From Marisa cornuarietis (lineage: Eukaryota > Mollusca > Gastropoda > Architaenioglossa > Ampullariidae), in assembly GCA_004794655.1 (NCBI GenBank), contig SMMW01000624.1:248001-312000 (forward strand): a stretch of 64,000 nt of DNA, written 5' to 3'. This document shows positions 36,169 to 49,361 of this stretch, one piece after another; the stretch's first letter is position 1; each line of letters begins with the position of its first letter. Made by a program: the position numbers and the translations under genes. Under the pieces are notes generated by a model. That model had not been told where the DNA came from, made no database searches, and saw only the letters and a program-made list of their open reading frames with translations.

Positions 36169-37066
36169 CTAGTAACCGTTGTAGCCTTTTCCGTAATCGT
36201 TGTTGTATCCGAAACCACCATATCCGCCTGGATAGTAGTCTCCTTTTTGATAATTGTTACCGGGGAAGTCATCGCCGAAGCCAGGTAAGTTGTTTCCCTT
36301 GATGTTTCCAAACAAGTTATCTCCATTTCCGAAGAGGCCAAACTTCCCGTAGCCGTCAACGAAGTTATTCTTCCCCACAGTAGGTGAGAGGTCAGAGGCA
36401 AAGGCCGCAGCCATGACAGTAAGCAGAACCAACACCGCCTTCTATTTTAAACCAAAAGAAAACAAAATAATGTTTATAATATGTATCAAAAATTAAATTG
36501 GTCAACTAATATTATAGTTTAAGAATCTGATGCACGTCCTGCAGTATCTTGTGTGGTGCTTTCATGCCACCCCTATCTTTTAGAAAGAATGTTTCTCATC
36601 CTAGAATCCATGATTGACCGATAATCATAACGGGTACAACACTGCTGAAAAATACTGCTGATTAACTTCTTTCACTGAAACAAACAATCACACACAAAGA
36701 GCTAGTCAATACTCCCTGAGATACCATAGAAGGAATATTTGCAGTTCACAAAAAATCTTTCAGTATCCTTTTTTTGGCAAAGAGTGAACGGACCATGTAG
36801 TTAGCATTCAAAAGTGATGATTCTAAAATAAAAAAAATCATCATGATCTTTACATTGTATTGTATCCAAGTCTTTGGGAAATAATACAAGTGTATGGGTA
36901 CAGACATTAAAAGAGGAAACAAATAAGTAGAGAGAGAGAGAGAGAGAGTGTGTGTGTGTGAAAGAGAGAAGAGAGAAACAGTTACCCGTGAGAGTGAGAG
37001 AGAAAGAAACAGTAGGATGAAAAGAAAAAGAATGAGAGAGAGACTATTTCTTCCATTTCTTACCAT
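36169..37066 (-). CDS. Small Gly/Asn/Tyr-rich secreted protein
   Basis: Two minus-strand exons: 37064-37066, which is the ATG alone at the end of exon 1 (CAGAATG|gtaaga), and 36169-36441 (ttaaaatag|AAG). The product has 91 residues. It starts MKAVLVLLTVMAAAFA, a clean signal peptide likely cleaved before SDLS. The mature 75 residues are rich in Gly, Asn, Tyr, Phe and Asp, with loose repeats such as GNGDNLFGN, YYPGGYGGFGYNND and a YGKGYNGY end, and no cysteine. Composition resembles shell-matrix, cuticle, byssus/adhesive or glycine-rich antimicrobial proteins; a structural or matrix role is the best guess, without a family match. A TATA box at 37165 and AATAAA at 36054 complete the gene. No other long frame explains these signals. 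Confidence 0.8.
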
Positions 37067-37164
37067 TCTGACAGAATAAGGATCTTCTTGAAAGCGAAGT
37101 AACTCGCGTTGATACGGCAAGTGATGTTCAAGTATCGCTTACTTGCCCTTGGCTTCTGGCTTCC

Positions 37165-37174
37165 TTATATATAT
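37165..37174 (-). promoter_or_regulatory. TATA box of the Gly/Asn/Tyr-rich gene
   Basis: TATATATAAGG on the minus strand, about 100 bases upstream of the ATG. It predicts transcription start near 37138 and a 5' leader of about 70 bases with no upstream ATG. Confidence 0.65.
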
Positions 37175-37900
37175 CCAGTTTCGCCGACATAACATTTTTA
37201 CCATCATTATCTATTCTCCCCGTGACTATTTACGACAATAAATGAATGAGCAAACACTCACAATATATCTCAGCAAGAGTTCCCACACGGAATGTTTTGA
37301 GCTCGAGAGGCCCAATAATTCGGCTTTAATGGGTCAGCGGCAGGTGAAAGTAAGTTCAAGTCGAATAAATTAAAAGCTTTTCCGCTAGCTTAGTGAAGCA
37401 TGAAACAGTCGGAATTGTCAAAACAGGGAGGATGGGGTTGCAGTCAGACCTGTCGGAAGGGTGTTTAATCAGTTTAACTCCCTCTGAACGATGCAGTCAC
37501 CAAGGAGACTCACAACACAACAGGAACAACGTGGAGAAGCAGAAGGCAAGTCACGATAGGGAGATTTATACACAGGTCACGTGACTATGGTGTCCGACAT
37601 TCTACACTGGCTGCTTGATGTGCTTAGAGAAGCCGGCAGTTTAAAGGCTCACACCCAAGACCATTTATTTTTTAAACTATCCCTACTTAATATTTTTTTA
37701 CACAAATTTGGTTTCTCATGGGCTTGATAAATTTTCAAGCCAGACATATAATTTCGTTGAAAAGTATTGTCAGTGAAAATTTCAAGTGAATTTTTTTAAA
37801 ACAGTGATGCTGAAGGGTGTTGTTTAGTTTCTTCTTTTACTGATAATTATCTCTCACACACTTTTTCACTTTTCTATAATTTATTCTCTCTTTCCTTTTC

Positions 37901-37992
37901 ACTCACTCACTCACTCACTCACTCACTCACTCACTCACTCACTCACTCACTCACTCACTCACTCACTCACTCACTCACTCACTCACTCACTC
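37901..37992. repeat. (ACTC)n microsatellite
   Basis: About 23 ACTC units. Confidence 0.97.
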
Positions 37993-38312
37993 TACTGTTC
38001 TCTTTTCTTTAACTTCATTCCTCCACCTTTCCATTCGCTACCTGACTTTAAAAACCGCTGGTCTGCATCTTTCTTTCTCTCCTTTCATCTGCATGTTTGT
38101 CTTTGTGTCTGTTTGTAATAATTAAAAAAATCAGGATACATTGAAATTAACCAACAGTTACCACAAGGTCCAGACCTAATTATCCTAACCCTTACCAACA
38201 TGAAGTAATGATATATTGATAGTTTACGAAAACACAATGAATCAACAGCATATCATTCTCAGACTTATTCCATACTGCAACTTTTCCGACAATTTTTTTT
38301 TACAAAGAACTT

Positions 38313-38346
<34 letters not shown>
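38313..38346. repeat. (CAA)n microsatellite
   Basis: About eleven CAA units. Confidence 0.9.
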
Positions 38347-38347
<1 letters not shown>

Positions 38348-39655
38348 AAACCGCCATGAATATGGAAATATAAATAAACTTTATTGATCTTCAAGCTCGC
38401 TTTCTTACACAGGACTTAACAAATGTCTCAGAATCTTACGAGTTTCCAAAAGAAATTTGTCAGGGCGAGATTGTGTTACTCCTCACAGTGTTAGGCTCAC
38501 ACACAAATGTCTTAAATATTGAAATCGGTAAACATTATGGGTCTCAGCTACACACCCAACACGAAGTCCCATATTTTAAAATCACATAAAAACGATTTAA
38601 GTTAAACTGTAGATGGAATCTTCAACAATAGCATATGGAACGAGAGTGTTTATGAACGAATGTCCTAATATTATTAGTGTGCTTATATATTTTTTTTTCT
38701 GGTGTTGTACACAAAACTTGACACACAACTTGCGGTTTCAGTAACATGGATGTCAGTCTGTTAAGCTGAATCATATGTTCTTAGAGACATAAAAATTGTA
38801 AACATTGCAATAAAAATGTAAACCATGGAGAAAAGAGAACAACAGCAAGTTCAAAAATAAAATAAAATTCAACCAATTGATAACATGTAAATGAAGGAGG
38901 GACAGACAACAGTTACATAAACACTTTCAACAGATGCTGACTGGAAATTTACCTTGTAAGAGATCCCTTGAAAAATCAAACAGGTATCAATACTTTCATG
39001 GAGGTCTCATCCACGACTAAAGCAACGACTAAAGTAATTGAACGAGCTGCAGAAAACGAGAAGAAAGAATGACAGAAAAAGAGAAAAAGGAAAGAAATGA
39101 AGGAATGAAAGAGCAGAACTGCGTCCTGTGAAAACGCAAAATTAGTATTAAATGTTTCTGACTATTGTTTAATCAGAATAAACGATCAGTGTTTACGATT
39201 AATACTATAAGTTTTTCAGTTTCATAGTACATAAACTGTATTATCTAGTAACAAAAAATACTTCTTAATTTGTAAGTGTTATTGTTTAATAACAAGGACA
39301 TCAAACCTAGCCCCCCCCCCCAAATAGAATTGATGAAGACTCGAATGTACATAAGAAGAGTGTATGTGAATATAATATTGAGGATGTGCAAGAAGGTAGC
39401 AGTGCAAGAATAAAAGTAAAAAAAATGAGGAGGTTAGAGTGTGGTATATCTACATTAAATGCAAACTTGTAGGATGTGAGCTAAATTAAGGTACACGAGA
39501 GAGAATCAGAATATCAAGAGTGAGATAGAATGTTACCGGTTAACGTGGGAAATATACTTTTATACCATTTGTATCAGTTACTCGGGGAATACGAGTGATG
39601 AAGGATGAATAAGTACAGGCGCACCAGGAAGAGAAATCTTACTCTCTCTCTCACT

Positions 39656-39696
39656 CACACCGACACACACACACACACGCACACGCACACACAGAG

Positions 39697-39768
<72 letters not shown>
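39656..39768. repeat. (CA)n microsatellite
   Basis: CA units with CG and GAGG interruptions in the left part and a pure right part. Confidence 0.95.
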
Positions 39769-39770
<2 letters not shown>

Positions 39771-40058
39771 TTGTTCAATTATTCATGTCCATAATTTCTA
39801 TCCTGGTCTCGTCAAAATTTCGAACGGATTTCAATTTACAAGATGTTCACAGCATTTTGACATTATGTTCACCTGAGTTTTGACTGAATTTGGCCAGTTG
39901 AAAAAGACAGATTCTCTCTCCCCATCGGGTATAACAGATTGATGTTTTTTGCTCAGCATTTCTATTTACATGGGTTAATTTAGGAATGAGCTACAAGAGC
40001 TGCGAAAGGCAAAATTTTGAATCAAATGTCTGGAATCTCATTGCGCGTGAGCGTGCGT

Positions 40059-40060
<2 letters not shown>

Positions 40061-40104
<44 letters not shown>

Positions 40105-40113
40105 GTGTGTGTG
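40061..40113. repeat. (GT)n microsatellite
   Basis: About 26 GT units. Confidence 0.95.
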
Positions 40114-40539
40114 TTAATAGTTTTTTCTAAGGTGCTTTTAAAAACTGAGTATCACCACGGAGGTATCGACCGAAAAGGGGCTTAACTGTCGCTATGAACA
40201 TAATAGACAAATACACAGATTCACAAATATTCTTTAACATCAAATAGTTAACAGTTTCTAAACAGTAAGGTCTAGAAATTCATAAGCTGTTTTATCTCCA
40301 CAGTAGTCCTGTAAAAGGACGCTTCTATAAGCCTGCAAATATGTACTAAACAAACACGATCAGAAAAAGAAATCTTCAAAGCAAAGATTGTCAAATGTAA
40401 CTAGAATTAATAACTATACACTCTACATTATTTAGTCAAATAATTTTAGTCTATGCATATCACAAGTTTCTAAAATTAAAAGCAGATTACAAAACGTACC
40501 AGAGAGACTAGTCAGTAAGAGTGAATATCTCTGTCACTC

Positions 40540-40745
40540 TTTTACTACCGATGAGAGCACAGACTATGGTACTGTGAGGAAAGTCCTTCCACATCGTAAG
40601 AGTTTTACAATGTGGATGGGCAGATGATAAGGCGAGGGAAAAAAAACCTGAATAGCTCAGTCCTGATACAAGATCCGAACCAAGAACTTTCCGATTCTTG
40701 CAGTAGTGCTGACAAGTGAGCATTTTAACACTGTCCCTCCCGCCT
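40540..40745 (-). mobile_element. tRNA-derived SINE copy
   Basis: On the minus strand, TTGGTTCGGATCTTGTATCA is a box B. It is followed by a body ending AATGTAGGA-like and GGAAGGACTTTCCTCAC sequence shared in order with the copies at 26165 and 46490. Confidence 0.55.
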
Positions 40746-41865
40746 CTAACAGTTACCTGTGTGGGGGTCAGAGGTGTGTAACTGCAGGTGTTTACACGCT
40801 TGGCTGGTGTCAGTCTGCATTGCCGCTAGTCCTCAGCCTCAGCAATGAAAAAAGAAAACTTTGCTGGCGTTTGTTGTTTATCTCTTTACAGTAATCTCAT
40901 GGCCAACACATCAAAGCATATACCATGCACAATGGACTCCTTCACCAGACGCCACGGATGAAGTTAATATTATGAGTGGGGATGGGGGTGTCTTCATTTC
41001 ATGAAACTGTTGGAGTTAGTTCTTAGTAAACATGTGCTACCTGTACTTTTTAATGCTTAATATTAATAATGAGATAAAGAAATATGAACTTGTAGAAAAA
41101 AATTTAGAAATGCAGTTTAAACCGAAGGAACACTGACTCAAACCCGTGCTTTCACTTTATTTAAAGTCTTTACCAAAATGATTAGAATAAAGTTATTAGA
41201 GAACATAATTTTCTAGGATGACTATCGTTCTAATGAATTTAGGACCAGGTTGATACAGTAATCTATGCATACGGCGCCTGAAATAGCAATTGATACTGTC
41301 TTGTAGAAACACACACACACACACACACACACACATGCACGTACGCACAAACACACAAATATATACACCAGTAAAAAATACAGAGAGATGCTGCTCAAGA
41401 GGTTTTGAATGTGACGAAAAGGCGTCCCCATCATTTAGTACCAAAGTCATTGGTACCTTGTGTCACCACTGTCTCACCAGTCTAATGCTGTTACACACAG
41501 AGACTCATCAAGAACTTGCTGAGAAATATCTTAATGAAGCCAATAAGATCACCAACTTAAAGTCTCACAGTTGTCTGCCATGAGACAACAGGCATAATCT
41601 GTCAGCATAGATAGAAAAAAAAAAACAAAACCAAAACGCTAAAAAGAAAAAGTCGACAAAAGAGGACAAAGGTTATCGCAGGTACAGTTGGACCAAAATG
41701 CATGCTGGGATGTGTCAAGCATGTCGACTATTCCCCCCCCCCTCTGTATCATATCATAAACTGTAGGCCTTACAAAGGCAACAATTAAATCCACGAAATC
41801 AATTAATTGGTCTGAGGCTACCGGCTTTGTCTATCTAACCCGTTACTAACTTTTGTCTCTAAAAG

Positions 41866-41892
41866 TGACCTGTGACCTGTGACCTATGACAC
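41866..41892 (+). promoter_or_regulatory. Tandem DR1 nuclear-receptor half-sites
   Basis: TGACCT occurs three times with exactly one base between copies (41866, 41873, 41880), and a fourth partial TGACAC follows at 41887. One-base-spaced AGGTCA half-sites are the DR1 element bound by RXR, HNF4 or COUP-TF type receptors (established). A perfect RFX-type palindrome lies 56 bases further on. Confidence 0.4.
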
Positions 41893-41947
41893 CAATACCA
41901 GCCCAGGTGCGGTAACTGTAGCCAATAAACAGCAAGCCGCGTATCAC

Positions 41948-41960
41948 GTTGCTAAGCAAC
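41948..41960. promoter_or_regulatory. RFX X-box-like palindrome
   Basis: GTTGCTAAGCAAC is a perfect inverted repeat of the RFX half-site GTTGC with a short spacer. Confidence 0.4.
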
Positions 41961-43559
41961 AGAAATCAGGCGAAACACATCGCGACCTACAGCAAAGTGC
42001 TGCTGACGAGGATCAAAGAGTAATTGCTAGACACACTAAAGCACCAATCATCAAGTATTTATTTATTTATTTATTTATTTATTCATTCTTTGCTTGAGCA
42101 TCTGATTTCGAAAAATAAAAACGATGAAAAAATGCACAGCATAATCTTTAGACTGTATTTTTTTGATGAAACTTTTAAATGTAAGTTTCAATGACCGCGT
42201 ACTAATAATATTAATAATAATTTTAACAATAATGCAGGAATCAATATTTACATTTTACCATATACATAAACAACGGATGCAGACAGAACCTATCGAGCTG
42301 GGATGACAGCTTCTGTTGTGTCATCCTTTAGTCGGTGTTTTAATTGAAGATTATTTTGCAAACTTTTCTATTAATAAAAATCATTCTCACAACATAATTT
42401 TGCGATCTTTAGCGGCTGGAGGGAAGAAAGATAGAGATGTCGTATCATGCAGTGGAAAGAGAGAGAGAGAGAGACAGGGGCACAGACATAAATAAAAACA
42501 AAACACATTATATGTCATCTTCATGAAGCATTTCCTCAAATAAAACTCACTAGCAACCTTACAAAAGAATAATAATAATAATAGTGAAGCTCAAATATTC
42601 ATCGCCCCGCAGCAGGTCAAATATACTTTTTCCCAAGTAATGCAAATTAAAATGCTGAATTTGTAACAGGATTTTATAATCTTTTTGTACCCGTAAATAA
42701 TTTAAACAGTCAATAAGGAGTTCTCAAAAAAGGACATATCTTTTCTATAAGGAATAATCTAAATGAATTTTGCTCAATTTCATTTCTGACAGAATTTTCG
42801 AAACAAGTTGTTGGTTACATACTCAGTTACTCTTTGTGTATTAAAACTTATTAATTTATGAATTCCGTAAAGTTCTGTTTATTAAAGTTTTTCCTCTAAG
42901 TAAAGATAATATTTAAAAAGTTCATGTAAATAAAAATTAACTTAAGTCAGACAACAACTGCGACAGACGGAGGTTTTATTAATACCGCATGGAACTGCAT
43001 TTTGTACTGAAACAGTCAGGATAATATGATAACAAACAGCCAGCCATCACAAACAGCCAGCCAGCCTTAAACATCTGAAACAAAACTGTACATTTGAAGC
43101 TACAACTGGTTATTTTGTTATTCAATTCATCTGTTCGGACCACTTCATCCACTCCACAGTTCCACCCGTACATACAGTCACTCGCTCAGTCATCTGTCCA
43201 GCCAGTCTATTTATCCACACTTCCATTGCTGGACATGTTCTCGTGTTTCTCTTTCTTCCCTGTGTTATACAAGGCTTTCCTTATGACAGGCCACCACTGT
43301 GAGCTGGGTTTTACAAGAAATGGACCGAGGATAAGTCTTTGTAACCTTTATCTTCTTAGTATTATAGTCACCATTCTGTCACTACATGCACGGGAGGCTG
43401 AGATTTTAAAATAAATGGAAAAAGTTCTACTCAACCCCAGTAACACACGACAAACTGAGAAATAAGTGAGCAGACAAGCAATAGAAGAAAAGAATGAAGC
43501 AATAAAGCCAACGAACTAACAAAAGACCGAGCAATTAAGTAAAAAATAAATACATGTCA

Positions 43560-44335
43560 CAAAAGATCGACCGACCAAGTAAACAAATAAAAGAGCGGAC
43601 AAAGAAAGAACTATCAATAAAAAAAATAAAAGAGCGGTCAAAGAAAGAACCATCAATAAAACAAATAAAAGAGCAGACAAAAAAGAACCCTTAATAAAAC
43701 AAATAAAAGAGCAGACAAAAAAAAGAACCATTAATAAAACAAATAAAAGAGCGGACAAAGAAAGAACCGCCAATAAAACAAATAAAAGAGCAGACAAAAA
43801 AAACATTAATTAAACAAATAAAAGAGCAGACAAAAAAAGAACCATTAATAAAACAAATAAAAGAGCGGACAAAGAAAGAACCGCCAATAAAACAAATAAA
43901 AGAGCAGACAAAAAAAGAACCATTAATAAAACAAATAAAAGAGTGGACAAAGAAAGAACCGCCAATAAAACAAATAAAAGAGCAGACAAAAAAAGAACCA
44001 TTAATAAAACAAATAAAAGAGTGGACAAAGAAAGAACCATCAATGAAACAAATAAAAGAGAAGACAAACAATGAACCATCAATAAAACAAATAAAAGAGC
44101 GGTCAAAGAAAGAACCATCAATAAAACAAATAAAAGAAGGCCAAAAAAAACCATCAATGAAACAAATAAAAGAGCAGACAAAGAAAGAACCATCAATAAA
44201 ACAAATAAAAGAGCAGACAAAGAAAGAAGAATCAATAAAACAAATAAAAGAGAAGACAAACAAAGAACCATCAATAAAACAAATAAAAGAGAAGACAAAC
44301 AAAGAACCATCAATAAAACAAATAAAAGAACAATA
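43560..44335. repeat. 39-bp tandem repeat, about 20 copies
   Basis: Diverged 39-bp units (core AAACAAATAAAAGAGC then GGACAAAGAAAGAACC). The period is a multiple of three, so several frames stay open on both strands. They yield 13-residue repeats such as KQIKEQTKKEPSI on plus and ICFIDGSFFVCSF on minus. Strong strand asymmetry (A-rich plus strand) and the absence of a start context, splice sites or non-repeat coding flanks argue against a gene. Confidence 0.9.
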
Positions 44336-45237
44336 AAATAAATAATAAAATAAATGAACGAATAAACAAACAAACAAACGAATCAACCAGTATATCAAAA
44401 CAAAATCTACTTAAAATTTGTTTTGAGAATCACAGGTTTATCAAGCGAAATTCGTCAGTGTTCCGACTGAGGGCAAATAAGGAATAGTTTATTAAAGTAC
44501 CCGGAAAAACAAAAAGACAGAAGTGAACAGGTGACAACAATGGACATTAGAGAACAAGCAGCAGGCAAGCGCGAAGTAAGCGCAAACAATGGTATTATTG
44601 ATAAAAATCGTAAACAATTAATGATTCGACAAGATAAACATCAGACAAAAACAAACAGAAGCGATTAACCACACGTTTAAATAGGCAGACAAAATCATTC
44701 TGAACAAATAAACAACAAGCACGATTATTTTGATGTAGTCGGGAACCTGCTTGCATTCAACAGGTTTGTCTCTTTTCTTTTTTCTTTTTTTTTTAAACAA
44801 TCTAACCAGACATATGACTAAGCTGTATTGTAGTTTTTTTCACAGAAAGTGTGGGGGAAAAAATCTAGAATGAAGTTCTCAAACAAGTCAGTCACGACAC
44901 CATAAGAAAAGATTATTGAGTACACAACCTGTTTTGGTATACCCGCAGGCAAATGCACTGAATCTTGTTGTTGTTGTTATTGTTGCTTGGATGTTATTCG
45001 AGTCCAAAAATTGTGAGCATGAAACAAATGTCAGTGATGTCAGAGGGCAAGAGTCGGGATAGAGGATCACTGCATGCTGAGTCACTCAGGCAGAAAACGG
45101 TGAACAACAAGTCAACCACGCGCAATCGCACACTATTTTTTGCTTTGTTTTTTTTTTGTAGTTTTGCTCCGTGTTGCTTGCTTTCACTCCGGGCCGCAGT
45201 CACCAGAGTGGGCGCCAACACGTGAGCGTGCAAGTCA

Positions 45238-48200
45238 TCACAAGTGAAGAGTCCGTACAGGGGAGATAATCAGCAGGGCGGTGGTAAAGGCGAGTATGAC
45301 GATCGACGGAGATGTCTGCAGGCAGGTTTGCGTGTCAAGGGCAGTGGGGTCCACCAGCTCTCCAGCTGGTGCTCCTGGTGCTCCTCCTGAAAACAGGAAA
45401 CAAAAATTAATCCCTCCACTCTTAAGACAATGATGAGATGGAGCTGATGATGCGAGCTCTCCTAGTGATGGAGGTACACATGGTCAAGCTTTAATGGCCT
45501 GCTACGTGTTTTCTGTTTATTGGCTCTTAGCCATGAAAAAGGTAGATCGGCTATCATTTTATCAGAAGATAAAGAAAAAAAGTGAATAATTTATTACAAG
45601 TATTCTATTGAAAATTAAACATTTCGGCGCGGTTCCGAATATTGGCTGTCAAAGGCCTGTCTGAGATCTGACAGGAGACAACTTCGCGAAGGACTAAGTG
45701 TTGGCTTCGACAGATTGGCAGGAGTTCAAAGATCAGGTTTGTCTGGTAACTTGCTGCCACATGCAGCGTGAAGCCAAAGTATCGATTAGGGTTAACAGTC
45801 TCAACATAACATTCCGAGCTAAAGGAAGGTCCAGGGTTTTCGTCAACTTGAGCATAAAGATAAATAGGTTGAATTTTTTAATTTGTATTATTAATTGTAA
45901 GGATAACAGTTTTCGTGAAGCGAATTTTCACCTGAGCATTAAAAAGTGATAATCTGATTTTTATTGACATAACAAAAGTTACATAATAAAACGCAATAAA
46001 GCAACTTCTTGGCTTTGCCAAGTGTGTGGCCACGTGTGAAGTGTGATTGTGTTTGAGAGCGTGTGTAAGTATGTGCAGGTGCATGTGTGTGTGTGTGAGT
46101 GTGTGTGTGTGTGCGTACGCGTGCGACGAGCCTGTGTGAAGATGGGTACATACGTGGGCACACAAATAAAGAAATTCAGGTCTACTGGGTAAGGAAACAG
46201 AGAACGTGGCATTATCATTTTGTTTGCGTTATCTGAACATTTCTGAACGTACCAGTAATTAATATTTCAACTTTCTATAAACCTATGAAATTATTCCCCT
46301 TTAGCACTTATAAAAATGTTGTATTCAAGGTTCTAGTGGCAATATATACATAAAGTCAAAGTCAATTAAATCGAGCAAGTCAGTTCAGAAGGAAGCAACA
46401 AATTGCCTCAGGTGAAATTTACAAACACAGTGGTAGTCCACATCATGTCATCATATATTGGAGCTGTCCTTTGTTAGCAAAATATAACAAAAGGGGCGGC
46501 TGGGGGAGTGCTGGTTAAAACATTCCTTTGTATCAACTGGATTCATATTTCGTCTCGGGACACTCCTTGTATCTGACACCTGTTCACACGGTTGGCAGTC
46601 GGGGGTTTTCTCCAGGTACTCTGGATACTCTAGCGTCCTCACCCCTCCATCCTCCATAGTGCAAAATACCCTCAAGGTGGAAACACTTTCCCACTAATCC
46701 CACCACCACCAAAATATGATGAAAGTTGGAAGGAACATTTGATAAAAACACAAATGTCAAAGGCGAGCCAACGAAATTAACTGTGCGAACAGGAAAGCAA
46801 CTTCTTCAGCATTTAATACTCAGGACATATGCATTCGCAGTTGCGCAAATAACAGAAACAAAAGTATCATGGATAATTTTCATTATTCTCAGCAAACATC
46901 GTCTGTAGAGAGTACTGCTAGTTCTTCTCTCTTTTTTTAAAAAGAAATTTATATTTACTGCTAGAAAGCCTCTACTGTGTCGTAGAATATTATTCGTTTC
47001 TATATGAATAAGCGCAAGAACAATCCCAAATGGTCGTTGCCCAACGGTTTCTAAATCTCGTCTTTGTTAGATTATTTTTCTTTAGCGTGTATCGTTATAA
47101 AATGTGTAAGAGATATCTATAGCACTCTCCTTTATCGTAATTAAGTAACTTGTAATGACTTGTAGAAGGCGTTACTCAGGGGTCTCTACGTCAAAGGCTT
47201 AGTCGCAATCCACCATCAGGCAAATTGCAGTTTCCTGCTACCGTAAGATATAAGAAACACCAGGCGAACACTCTTATCAGTCTCGGCAAGATAAAACGAA
47301 AAAAAAGAAAGAGCATCTGAACACGCAAGCATTATCATCATTAGGGTTTAAAAACAGCCAGATTAAAAAAAAAATACATTTTATGGCTAAGAAGAAGACG
47401 CTCTTTTAAGATTAAATTAGCGCTGGCTAGAAAAAGGAACAAAGAGATGAGAAAAAACCTAACGGAAATAGAGTGGCCAAATTAAGGATGTGTAATCAGA
47501 TCGTATCTGTAAGAACTGCTAGCATTTCCTTTTATAATGCTGAATAATAAAGGATCCCCCGAAATGCAGCGGTTACGGACATAAAACCACTTCCATTTCA
47601 CTACTTTTTTAGGAGTACGTAAACACTTGAAGGTAAGAGACTAGTGGAAAATAATTATAAATCGTGCTTTCATTAATTAATCACATAAATACTTTTCTGT
47701 TTCTTTACATTTTCTTTCCTTCCGCTTGATGCATGTCTTTTTTCCTTACGTTCTTTCTTGTATTTATTTATTTTCTTTCTTTTCTTTCTTTCTTTCTTAT
47801 ATTTATTTATTTTCTTTCTTTGTTTTCTTTCTTTATTTTCTTTATTTTACTTCTTTTTTTATTTTCTTTCTTTTATTTATTTATTTTCTTTCTTTTATTT
47901 ATTTATTTTCTTTCTTTCTTTCTTTCTTGTGCTTGTCTCTATATATCTGTTTAATTTTCTTAAAAGTTATTTTAGGTGATCTGCAAATACTATTTAATGG
48001 TACATTCATAACTAATTCATCTTTAGCCATTGCTTTGTGGGTAGAGCTTAGCAGCTAATCACAGGAGGTCAGGGGCCAGTTGCACAGCACGTTTCTAAAC
48101 CTTAAAACTGTTCTAAAGAAGCAAATTCTCTTCTTAACCATTTTAATGCATTGCAGATAAACATACAAAAATTGTACTGACAGAACGGAAAGTCAGACTT

Positions 48201-49264
48201 AAACAACTTTATCATACATAAAGCAGTTTTAGTTTTAACAATTCTATAATTGTGGTGTGCACTTTAAACTACTTATCTAAATAGAGTTAAGGCCTAAAAG
48301 TGTTTAAAATTAGAAATGTGTTGTGCAATTGGCCCCAGGAGTCTGAAGGCACATACTCAAACCTTGAAATTGATAGAAGGCTTCAAATCCATGTGCGTCG
48401 TAAATCTCATTTGACTTGAATGTGACCCGGAAGAAGACGCCGTCAGACTCGACCTTGTGTTTGCTCTGCGACGCCAGTCCGCACATTCGGTACAACTTCC
48501 GGTCCTCAGTTTCGTAGAAATTGGAGAAAGAAACGTAATCGCTTTTCGTGTTTTCCTCACACCTGGTGATGAAAACAATGAGGAAATGTTTCTTATTAGT
48601 TTCACGAAAACAAAAATGTTTAACAGAAAACCTAACCATTGCTCCAAATGCAGACATTATTCCGAACATCTGGGATATTCAATCACCATAATCAATCACA
48701 GATAGCTATCCACATAATCAATCACAGATAGCTATCCACATAATCATTCAGAGAAAGCTATCCACATAATCATTCACAGATAGCTATCCACATAATCAAC
48801 CACAGAAAGCTATCCACATAATCATTCACAGATAGCTATCCACATAATCAACCACAGAAAGCTATCCACATAATCATTCACAGATAGCTATCCACATAAT
48901 CATTCACAGAAAGCTATCCACATAATCATTTACAGATAGCTATCCACATAATCGTTCACAGATAGCTATCTGCATCAACTATCAAAAGAAATGCTTTATA
49001 ATCGGCTGCCACTTTTTGTTTACCTTGGTCCAATGCCGTCCACATCAAATGTAAGAAATGTGATGTGAACCCGTTCCTTGCCCTTGCCATAGAACAGGTA
49101 ATGACACTCAGTATTGCGCGGGTACAGGCCCGGGTAGTTGGGTGACCTGATGTGTCCCTCAGGTTCATTTTTGCTGACGTAACTAAAGGTGCAAGCTGAA
49201 GCGGAAGCAGGTAAAGGTAATGACATATAAACATTTTGAAAATCCACTATCGTTGGCTGTTAAA

Positions 49265-49361
<97 letters not shown>

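Larger units (their letters stand above)
37180..45237. other. Intergenic stretch, no gene seen
   Basis: AT-rich sequence with (ACTC)n, (CA)n, a SINE at 40540-40745, a DR1/RFX motif cluster at 41866-41960 and the 39-bp tandem repeat at 43560-44335. Open frames longer than 90 codons here all lie in repeats. Confidence 0.5.
45387..48356 (-). other. Last intron of the CUB gene
   Basis: It contains a SINE at 46490-46710, a short (GT)n at about 46085, TTTC-rich sequence at 47750-47930 and a MITE-like element at its upstream end. No other gene was seen. Confidence 0.6.

Noticed and set aside
36746..37120. 124-codon minus-strand frame across exon 1 of the Gly/Asn/Tyr-rich gene
   Set aside because: It begins at a non-ATG codon, reads through the donor site and contains an (AG)n-derived Ser/Leu run.
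43516..44398. 235- and 187-codon Phe/Leu-rich frames on minus and a Lys/Glu-rich frame on plus
   Set aside because: Translations of the 39-bp tandem repeat, with no start context, splice sites or unique coding flanks.
47726..48058. 110-codon Phe/Leu-rich frame
   Set aside because: Translation of a TTTC/TTTA low-complexity tract in a CUB intron.
48688..48970. CRISPR-like array
   Set aside because: 26-bp units follow each other directly with no spacers.
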